DNA from: Hyphomonadaceae bacterium
Lineage (GTDB): Bacteria > Pseudomonadota > Alphaproteobacteria > Caulobacterales > Aquidulcibacteraceae
NCBI GenBank assembly: GCA_009773395.1
Contig: WRPI01000002.1
Location: 172,413-236,412, forward strand
Length of the DNA stretch: 64,000 bases
Direction of reading: 5' to 3'
Positions 57,858 to 64,000 of this stretch are shown here, piece by piece (positions within the stretch are counted from its first letter, which is position 1; every line of letters starts with the position of its first letter). The position numbers and the translations under genes are program-made. Below the pieces are notes generated by a model that worked only from the letters and a program-made list of their open reading frames with translations, was not told the origin of the DNA and did not search any database.

Positions 57858-58241
57858 GTGGCGCAAACAAGCGAAAAAAAGAAAAAAGTGATGATCGTTG
57901 AGGACAACGAGCTTAACTTGCGCTTGTTCCGTGATTTGCTCAATGCTTTTGGCTATTCAACTGTGGAAACTCGTGACGGCCTGCAAGCTCTCGAACTCGC
58001 AAAAACCGAACAGCCTGACCTTATTATTATGGATATTCAACTGCCGCATGTTTCAGGCCTTGATGTTACGCGCTGGATGAAAGCTGATGAATTGACCGAA
58101 CATATCCCCATAGTTGCCGTCACAGCTTTTGCCATGCGCGGCGACGAAGAACGAATTCGCGAAGGCGGTTGCCAATCATATTTATCAAAGCCGATTTCGG
58201 TTGCGACATTCATCGGCACAGTGCGGGAGTTTATAGGTTAA
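57858..58241 (+). CDS. divK: Cell-cycle response regulator DivK
   Basis: Single-domain receiver controlling polarity and the CtrA pathway in Caulobacter-type bacteria. About 127 residues: [14 protein letters not shown] (acidic pocket), phosphoacceptor in [33 protein letters not shown] and YLSKPISV (lysine). The start is GTG at 57858 or TTG at 57855. pleD follows on the next base, as in Caulobacter. Confidence 0.93.
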   Translation: MAQTSEKKKKVMIVEDNELNLRLFRDLLNAFGYSTVETRDGLQALELAKTEQPDLIIMDIQLPHVSGLDVTRWMKADELTEHIPIVAVTAFAMRGDEERIREGGCQSYLSKPISVATFIGTVREFIG

Positions 58242-59606
58242 ATGACCGCAAGAGTATTAGTCGTTGATGATGTTGAGCCAAATGTGCGATTGCTTGAAGC
58301 CAAGCTTCAGCACGAATATTACACCGTGATCACTGCTTTCTCAGGCGAACAAGCAATTATTCGCGCCCAAACCGATAACCCTGACGTTATATTGCTTGAT
58401 GTAATGATGCCAGGGCTCGACGGGTTCGAAACTTGTAAACGCCTAAAAGAAGACCCGCGCACTCGGCATATTCCAGTGGTTATGGTTACGGCACTGGATC
58501 AACGCCAAGACCGCATAAAAGGCCTCTCGGTTGGCGCCGACGACTTTTTGTCAAAACCAATTGACGATGTGGCGCTATTGGCGCGGGTGCGCTCACTATC
58601 GCGCTTTAAGGGTGTCACCGATGAGCTTCGCAATCGCGAAGCAGTAGGCAAAAAATTTGGAGTTATTGATAATGCCACTAGTCGCGACAACGGCCAAGGC
58701 GCAAGGGTTCTTATTCTAGAAGACGATGCCAAACGCTCAGAACGACTAAGGCGCACGCTTGAAACCGAACAACGCCCAATGTTGATGGAGGAGGCCAACA
58801 GTCTTGGCCCCGATGGTCAAGCCAGCGTTGAATTGATGGTTGTTTCAACTTCGGGGGTGGCGTTTGATGGATTACGGCTTGCTGCCCATATTCGCTCACA
58901 GTCAGTTACTCGTAATTTGCCAATTTTAGCAATTGTGGATCAAGATGACCGTCAGCTTTCATTGCGGGCGCTAGAGCTTGGCGTCAATGACATTATTAGC
59001 CGCCCCATTGATGAAGAAGAATTATTGGCCCGCGTCCGCACTTTGATAAAACGCAATCGCTATGTCGAAAGTTTGCGTTCCAATGTCGATCAATCAATGG
59101 AAAAAGCGGTAACTGACCAATTAACTGGGCTACATAATCGCCGTTATATGGAATCGCAACTTAGCGGTTTGCTCGAGCGAGCAAAGCGCGGTGGCGCGCC
59201 AGTTTCAGTGCTTATCGCTGATATTGACCATTTTAAGCGCGTAAATGACCTATTCGGGCATGATGCAGGCGATGATGTTATCCGCCAATTTTCGGAACGA
59301 CTGGCCTCGAACTTCAGGCCACGCGACCTTGCTTGCCGTTTTGGGGGCGAAGAATTTGTGGTCATAATGCCAGAAACTTTGCCCGAAGATGCAATGATAA
59401 TTGCCGAAAGGCTTCGCGTCTCAATTGCCACCGAGCCATTTTATATTGGCCGCAACCGCGACCAAATCGACATAACCTGCTCAGTCGGTGTGGCAGTTGG
59501 TTCGCAATTGGATGATCGCCCTGATAGATTGCTTAAACGCGCCGATGAAGCGCTTTATTCGGCGAAGCAGTGCGGCCGCAATCGCGTAATGGCCCAAGCC
59601 GCTTAA
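58242..59606 (+). CDS. pleD: Diguanylate cyclase response regulator PleD
   Basis: A 454-residue regulator making cyclic di-GMP. Domains: receiver 1 (D9/D10 pocket, phosphoacceptor D53 in LLDVMMPG), receiver 2 which has lost its phosphoacceptor (LMVVSTSGV at that position), then GGDEF. The active site is GGEEF (368-372) and the inhibitory RxxD site RPRD (359-362) lies five residues before it, so product inhibition is expected. Phosphorylation-driven dimerisation is from Caulobacter PleD. Confidence 0.95.
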   Translation: MTARVLVVDDVEPNVRLLEAKLQHEYYTVITAFSGEQAIIRAQTDNPDVILLDVMMPGLDGFETCKRLKEDPRTRHIPVVMVTALDQRQDRIKGLSVGADDFLSKPIDDVALLARVRSLSRFKGVTDELRNREAVGKKFGVIDNATSRDNGQGARVLILEDDAKRSERLRRTLETEQRPMLMEEANSLGPDGQASVELMVVSTSGVAFDGLRLAAHIRSQSVTRNLPILAIVDQDDRQLSLRALELGVNDIISRPIDEEELLARVRTLIKRNRYVESLRSNVDQSMEKAVTDQLTGLHNRRYMESQLSGLLERAKRGGAPVSVLIADIDHFKRVNDLFGHDAGDDVIRQFSERLASNFRPRDLACRFGGEEFVVIMPETLPEDAMIIAERLRVSIATEPFYIGRNRDQIDITCSVGVAVGSQLDDRPDRLLKRADEALYSAKQCGRNRVMAQAA

Positions 59607-59762
59607 AAATCCATTCTGGTGGCCGCTATTGGCGAATTTTCTGCGCATTATGCCCACGCACCTTAAGTGCGCTCCGCTTCGGTGCTCAAAAATCCGCCAC
59701 TATCGACTCACCACAATGGATTTTCCCGTCTCTCAAAGGTGGTGACCGCTATTGGCGAATTT
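59606..59762. repeat. Repeat-bearing spacer after pleD
   Basis: Inverted arms AAAATCCATTCTGGTGG (59606-59622) and CACCACAATGGATTTT (59709-59724) form a long stem-loop. A 17-nt direct repeat CCGCTATTGGCGAATTT occurs at 59623-59639 and 59746-59762. No gene seen. Confidence 0.7.
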
Positions 59763-59768
59763 CTCAAC

Positions 59769-59801
59769 AAAAAAGCGCGCCGTTTTCGGGCGCGCTTTTT
59801 T
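59769..59801. terminator. Bidirectional terminator between pleD and rpmG
   Basis: AAAAAAGCGCGCC - loop - GGCGCGCTTTTTT: a 7-bp GC stem flanked by A6/T6 runs, so an intrinsic terminator for both the pleD (+) and rpmG (-) directions. Confidence 0.92.
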
Positions 59802-59820
59802 GTAGCAAAACATAATTTGC

Positions 59821-59988
59821 TTATTTAATTTTGCCTTCAACAAACTCAACATGCTTACGAATCACAGGATCATATTTGTTCATGCGAAGTTTTTCAGTCT
59901 TGGTGCGAGCATTTTTCTTTGTAACATAGAAAAAGCCAGTATCAGCCGATGAATTTAGACGAATTTTGATTGAGGCTGGTTTAGCCAT
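59821..59988 (-). CDS. rpmG: 50S ribosomal protein L33
   Basis: A 55-residue ribosomal protein. [20 protein letters not shown] at the N-terminus, then [23 protein letters not shown]. It lacks the CxxC zinc pairs (zinc-free type). It sits after the divK-pleD unit on the opposite strand, as in Caulobacter relatives. Confidence 0.96.
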   Translation of the reverse strand: MAKPASIKIRLNSSADTGFFYVTKKNARTKTEKLRMNKYDPVIRKHVEFVEGKIK

Positions 59989-60061
59989 GACATTAACCCT
60001 TTTGCCAAATGATGGCAGATAAAAACAAGAGGCGCTCCTTGAACATAACCCAATTTCAAAG

Positions 60062-61240
60062 TCAAGAAACCAAAGCATTTTTCGCAGTGTTTTTGCCTGA
60101 AACAAAAAACAAAATCGGTAAAATGCCAGTAATTGCGAGCCCCAGCATGAATGCATTTGCGCCAAAAACTTGCAAAAGCGCGCCGCCTATCAAAGGCGCT
60201 ACGAATTGGCCGAGGCAATACATGGTTCCAAAAGACGCATTGGCAATCGACAATTGCCCCGCCGCATAATGTTGCGCCAAACCCATTAGGCCCATTGTGT
60301 AATAGCCAGTAACACAGCCCGACCAAATCGCGACAATAAGCAAAATGGCCGCTGGATTATGGGTGAGCATCAAAGCAAATGGCCCAAGAAACGCGACAAT
60401 TGCGATAAAAATCATTGCGGTTTTGCGACCTTTTTTATCGGCCAATATGCCAATTGGGCCTTGCAACAATAAATTCCCCAATGCGGCCGCACTTATCAAA
60501 AAGCCCGCCATATTATCATGCAGGCCAGTTTTGCGCACCCAAATTGGGAAAAAATTAAATGCCGCAGTTTCAATTCCGCCCATTGCAAGGGCCGGAATAA
60601 ACAAAAATGGCGTCAAAAATATATTGGCAATAATTTTTTTATAGCCAATTTGCGAAGCATGGGGTTTGGTTGCGGATTGGCTTTTGACCATTAGCAAAAG
60701 CGGCAAAACCAAAATATTAATCGCAATTGCCACATATATTGTTGCGTTTGATTGATAGCCAAAAATACTTATTAAAACCCCGCCAAGCCCAAATCCGCCT
60801 GAAAATATAGTCGCATAAAGCCCCAAAACTCGCCCGCGATATTTTTCGGGGGCAAGCTCCAATATCCAGCTTTCAGATGCAACAAACAAAAACGTCAGCA
60901 AAATTGCGAACAAAAATCGCAAAAATGTCCACATCAAGGGGCCGTCAAATTGCGTCAAAAGAGCGTAAAGCGCGATTACCAGCGAAATCGCGATTGCCAA
61001 AGCTGGCTTGACCGAAACCCGCGCCATGAAATTTGGAACAAATGGCGTAAAAACCAATGGCGCGAGGCCAACAATAGTTACCATCACCCCAATTTCGGCG
61101 TTCGAAATCTTTAAATCATCCATGCGCATAGTGAATAATGGCGCAAGGATTCCGAAACCTATGGAAGATGCAAAGCCGCATACCAATGCGATGGCGATTG
61201 AAATCCAAATGCTGGCCTTAAAATCTTTGTGCCTCGTCAT
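60062..61240 (-). CDS. MFS transporter
   Basis: A 392-residue major facilitator with twelve predicted transmembrane helices. [25 protein letters not shown] is the segment of the YcaD/SetA-like efflux group, and [13 protein letters not shown] the intracellular loop 8-9 motif. Substrate unknown. The ATG follows GAACGAAAG. It is 74 nt from rpmG and co-directional. Confidence 0.88.
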   Translation of the reverse strand: MTRHKDFKASIWISIAIALVCGFASSIGFGILAPLFTMRMDDLKISNAEIGVMVTIVGLAPLVFTPFVPNFMARVSVKPALAIAISLVIALYALLTQFDGPLMWTFLRFLFAILLTFLFVASESWILELAPEKYRGRVLGLYATIFSGGFGLGGVLISIFGYQSNATIYVAIAINILVLPLLLMVKSQSATKPHASQIGYKKIIANIFLTPFLFIPALAMGGIETAAFNFFPIWVRKTGLHDNMAGFLISAAALGNLLLQGPIGILADKKGRKTAMIFIAIVAFLGPFALMLTHNPAAILLIVAIWSGCVTGYYTMGLMGLAQHYAAGQLSIANASFGTMYCLGQFVAPLIGGALLQVFGANAFMLGLAITGILPILFFVSGKNTAKNALVS

Positions 61241-61316
61241 CTTTCGTTCCTGAATGCAACTTTTGGTTTAAGGTGAGTAAGATGCGGTTCGTTCAAATCT
61301 ATAAATAGGTACTTGA

Positions 61317-61865
61317 CTAAGATTTGCTCAAAATATTTTCGCGAAAATTTTTTAGAATCTCTGACCCCGAGTTCTCAAACTCAATGAGGCAGTCTCTTAT
61401 GGATTCTAGATTTCTCAGCGTAACAGATGGAGCGTCTATTGGCGGTCTTGCGGCAGGGCCTATATGAACATGTGCTATATCATTTCTATGTTTAGAAAGT
61501 TCGTTGAGTTTTGTTTGCAAGCGCTGTGCACAAGAACTTGAGCCGTCCGCCTCGTCAAATATCTTTTCAAATAAGATTTCGCCGACGAGGCCTATACACA
61601 TTTTTTTTAGTGTAACGAAACTGCAGCTGCTTTTAGGTTCTACATACTCCTTTATTAGTTTTCTCTTCATTTCGGTTTCATCACAAATAATTGAAATCCA
61701 TACCTCTATCAAGAAATCAATCGCTTCTTCACACCAACCATTCAGTTCAATAACTGCTAATTTGGAATAGTAGAGCGGCTGCTTTACTGGGTCTAATTTA
61801 TGCTCGCCTAGATACAAGGCATTTAGCGCATTGAGGTTCGCGCGTATTTCAAAGTCAAGAAACAA
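61317..61865 (-). CDS. HEPN-like (RiboL-PSP/MAE_28990-type) protein
   Basis: A 182-residue, mostly helical protein. ELSKHRNDIAHVHIG (R127-N128-x3-H132) is the R-x4-H motif of HEPN nucleases. Other helices match the alpha-bundle outline; there is no other recognised domain. The start is TTG at 61865, immediately after the DUF262 stop, in the same frame. GGAG at 61875-61872 lies 6 nt upstream and overlaps the stop region, so reinitiation is likely. I infer an effector role with the DUF262 protein as its sensor or partner. Confidence 0.6.
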   Translation of the reverse strand: MFLDFEIRANLNALNALYLGEHKLDPVKQPLYYSKLAVIELNGWCEEAIDFLIEVWISIICDETEMKRKLIKEYVEPKSSCSFVTLKKMCIGLVGEILFEKIFDEADGSSSCAQRLQTKLNELSKHRNDIAHVHIGPAARPPIDAPSVTLRNLESIRDCLIEFENSGSEILKNFRENILSKS

Positions 61866-63023
61866 TTAAAACTCCGCGAGAGAATTAATTGCTGTATCTA
61901 ACCTATTTTTTACCTTTGTTTCGGTTGCTAACCCTTCTTTCAAATTGGCCAAAGTAAAAGGGTCCTCTCGTTCTAAAGCGCGAAATAGCCTCGATTTATC
62001 TTGCAAACTCAATCTTTCAAGATGTTCAATGTTCTTTGCTGCTCCTATTAGGAATGCCTCAATTACAGTTATTGAGCGCTTCTTTAATTCCGGTGCATTA
62101 TCAAGCGTACAGTTCACAACTCTAATTGTACGCAACAAGAGTTCCTTTTTGGCCGCGATCTCAGTTTCTGATATTTTCCGATTAGCTTTCATATATTTAT
62201 TTAGAAACGACGACATTTTGCCATCATAGGTATCTTTTGCGTCAAAGAAGGCAAAGAACCGAAGCAAAATCTCTTGCCCCTTAAACCTTTTAAATAAAGC
62301 ACTCTTCTTAACGAGGAGTTCTTTCCATTCAGGCGTGGATTCTAATTCCTTCAAAAGGTTATTGAATGGCCCAGAAAAAATGCAGTTTCGAATTTCTTGA
62401 TTTGTTAATTTTAATCCGCCCGAATTCAGCCTGCTAAAAATAGTGAATAAATATTCCATGTGCCAATCGTTGGAAAAATCGCATCTCAAGATATTTAGAG
62501 GAAGCGTAACATTTTCTATTCGAGAAAAAATCTTTCCAAGCTCAGTATCCGAAGGAGCATCTTTAAAAAGCTTGAGTTCAGTCCTTGCCAAAAGAGGGTC
62601 TATCCCATCATATTCAGACAGTTTGACATTTGCTCTTTTGGCCACATTTATTTGGTTTGTTTTCGGCTTCTTTGTTTCAATTTCTGCACCATTTAAGAAC
62701 GACATAACCGTATGAAGTCTTTGTAGGCCGTCAATCACGCTCCAGTTACCGCTTTTGATGTCCAGTGCCAAACATAGACTTGGAATTGGCAATTGTTTAT
62801 TCAACGAGTCAATGAATAGAAGCCGTTGTTTTGGTTCCCAAACCGTATCTCTTTGAAAATGGGGATCAACTTCAAGTTGACCTTTTTCATACATCCGAAA
62901 TAAATCTGCACAAGAACGAAGTTCGTTGTACGCGAATATATCCGCAGGCGGTAACTCGTTTGAATTATCAATTTCAAATAGTTCGTCTTCGCTTTTTTCA
63001 ACGACCTTTTCATCGAGCGCCAT
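61866..63023 (-). CDS. DUF262 (ParB-like, GmrSD N-terminal-like) domain protein
   Basis: A 385-residue protein from the ATG at 63023 (GTG at 63032 is also possible). DPHFQRDTVWEPKQRLLFID (F56-Q-R-D-x-V-W) and the VIDGLQRLHTVMSFL segment (D98-G-L-Q-R) are DUF262 hallmarks, with L in place of the usual Q in DGQQR. No DUF1524/HNH nuclease domain follows. DUF262 proteins occur in GmrSD and other phage-defence systems and can use nucleotide hydrolysis. It is AT-rich relative to the neighbours, suggesting transfer. Confidence 0.82.
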   Translation of the reverse strand: MALDEKVVEKSEDELFEIDNSNELPPADIFAYNELRSCADLFRMYEKGQLEVDPHFQRDTVWEPKQRLLFIDSLNKQLPIPSLCLALDIKSGNWSVIDGLQRLHTVMSFLNGAEIETKKPKTNQINVAKRANVKLSEYDGIDPLLARTELKLFKDAPSDTELGKIFSRIENVTLPLNILRCDFSNDWHMEYLFTIFSRLNSGGLKLTNQEIRNCIFSGPFNNLLKELESTPEWKELLVKKSALFKRFKGQEILLRFFAFFDAKDTYDGKMSSFLNKYMKANRKISETEIAAKKELLLRTIRVVNCTLDNAPELKKRSITVIEAFLIGAAKNIEHLERLSLQDKSRLFRALEREDPFTLANLKEGLATETKVKNRLDTAINSLAEF

Positions 63024-63169
63024 AGTTTTCACATTCTAACCAAAAAAATTCATATTGAAACGAAATCAAATAAAGCGCAAGTGTTGTGATTTTCTGGTAT
63101 CTGAATAGATAAAATTGCGTTCGAAATTTACGAAATTTGCGATGCAAAACTCATCCCGAAAAGGGCATT

Positions 63170-64000
63170 TCAATATGTCAATTTGATTTCAGCCAAACGT
63201 TGCTCCAAAAAGCCCTGCGCCGTAATAGGTGGATATTTGCTTTTACCGCAATCGGGCAGGGTTTCGATTAAATAATCAGGATTAAAGTGCAAGAAAAATG
63301 GCGTTGAAAAGCGGGCGAATTTTGCTCGTTCTGGGTCTGGGTTAATTACGCGGTGAATTGAAGAAGTTAGTTTATCATTGGTAAGGCGTGACAACATATC
63401 GCCGACATTGATCGCCAAGCACCCTTTTGGCGCAAATACATTTTGCCACACGCCTTGCTTATCCAGTAATTGAAGCCCAGGTTCATCTGCGCCCAAAAGC
63501 AAAGTAATTACGTTTATGTCGCCATGTGCGCCAGCACGTATTGCGCCAGGTTCAATGTCATGGGTAACTGGTGGATAATGCAAAAGCCGCAAAATGGAAT
63601 TGCCTTCATTGACTTTATCATCGAAGAAATTATCGCCCAATTTCAGGTGAATTGCCACAGCTTTAAGAATACGCCGCCCCAAATGGTCAAACGCGCCAAA
63701 CATCGCGTCAACATAAGTGGACCAATCATCAACTTCGGCCACATCAATATTTGGTGGCATAAGCTCGGCGTGGCGGTGGCCTTCGGGCAGGCCGCGACCA
63801 GCGTGCCAAAACTCTTTTAAGTCCGCGACTTTATGATCTTTCGCGGTTTCAATCCCAAATGGCGTATAGCCGCGTTTACCACCCGAACCCGCGATTTGGT
63901 ATTTGGTTTTGGTTTCCACTGGCAAAGCGAAAAACTGCTTGGCGCGCTCCAAAGTGCCGTCGATAATCGATTGATCAACCCCATGATCTGCGACAACGGC
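63170..64000 (-). CDS. 2-oxoglutarate/Fe(II) oxygenase, isopenicillin N synthase-like (5' end outside window)
   Basis: The frame is open to the window edge, beginning DHGVDQSIIDGTLERAKQFF, so the N-terminus (DIOX_N domain) is cut off. 276 residues are present. The catalytic core has the H-x-D motif GAHGDINVITLL, the distal histidine in SSIHRVINP and ARFSTPFF (R-x-S for 2-oxoglutarate). Substrate unknown. Its 3' end is 146 nt from the DUF262 gene. Confidence 0.9.
   Translation of the reverse strand, partial: AVVADHGVDQSIIDGTLERAKQFFALPVETKTKYQIAGSGGKRGYTPFGIETAKDHKVADLKEFWHAGRGLPEGHRHAELMPPNIDVAEVDDWSTYVDAMFGAFDHLGRRILKAVAIHLKLGDNFFDDKVNEGNSILRLLHYPPVTHDIEPGAIRAGAHGDINVITLLLGADEPGLQLLDKQGVWQNVFAPKGCLAINVGDMLSRLTNDKLTSSIHRVINPDPERAKFARFSTPFFLHFNPDYLIETLPDCGKSKYPPITAQGFLEQRLAEIKLTY

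Overview
The window looks like chromosomal DNA of a Gram-negative alphaproteobacterium with an AT-leaning genome. The best evidence is the dinB-divK-pleD-rpmG block at 56.5-60.0 kb. Its PleD carries the Rec-pseudoRec-GGEEF layout with residue numbering that matches Caulobacter PleD as I remember it (D53, I-site 359-362, GGEEF 368-372). A MurE of the meso-diaminopimelate type, ETF-ubiquinone oxidoreductase, and the serS/surE/pcm/NlpD-like and TPR/ispE/ispB clusters fit the same group. A relative of Caulobacterales/Hyphomonadales is my best guess; I cannot name a genus. No tRNA, rRNA, CRISPR array, insertion sequence or prophage was recognised.

Layout. 0-16 kb: the 3' end of secF, then a mixed region. 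It holds a PuuD-like membrane protein, an SRPBCC protein, DUF1643, a Glu/Pro-rich protein with a worn-down endonuclease/exonuclease/phosphatase fold, argC, an acyltransferase-like membrane protein, rplM-rpsI, a four-module secreted WG/Cys-rich repeat protein, an unassigned secreted protein, a class A beta-lactamase lipoprotein divergent from a LysR regulator, an exported MsrB, a dienelactone hydrolase and a serine beta-lactamase-like hydrolase. 16.4-34.1 kb: the division/cell-wall cluster rsmH-ftsL-ftsI-murE-murF-mraY-murD-ftsW. It is interrupted by about 3 kb (an EAL-like degenerate protein, a beta-barrel protein and a toxin-antitoxin pair), then resumes with murG-murC and runs without gaps into an MBL hydrolase, an RNA (uracil-C5) methyltransferase and a YcgN protein. 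mraZ, murB, ddl, ftsQ, ftsA and ftsZ are absent from the window. 34-46 kb: YpfJ-type protease, lytic transglycosylase, uracil-DNA glycosylase, ETF-QO, TPR protein, ispE, a second toxin-antitoxin pair, polyprenyl synthase, tRNA methyltransferase and NAD(P)HX dehydratase. 46-56 kb: serS, a beta-propeller protein, DUF1761, surE, pcm, an NlpD-like LysM/M23 protein, GST, threonine aldolase, a beta-barrel protein, a methyltransferase-like protein and a trypsin-like protease. 56-60 kb: cytosolic msrB, dinB, divK, pleD, rpmG. 60-64 kb: an MFS transporter, an AT-rich DUF262-HEPN gene pair, and the 3' part of a 2-oxoglutarate oxygenase gene.

How the parts relate. Envelope growth dominates: peptidoglycan precursor synthesis (murC-G, mraY), septal synthesis (ftsI, ftsW, ftsL), peptidoglycan remodelling (lytic transglycosylase, degenerate M23), isoprenoid carrier supply (ispE, polyprenyl synthase) and a beta-lactamase. 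Cell-cycle signalling (DivK, PleD) sits in its own block. Accessory insertions (two toxin-antitoxin pairs, DUF262-HEPN, palindromic intergenic elements) lie between otherwise conserved clusters. The most system-like candidate for a new biological function is the DUF262-HEPN pair. Next are the WG-repeat secreted protein and the catalytically dead EAL-like protein inside the division cluster.
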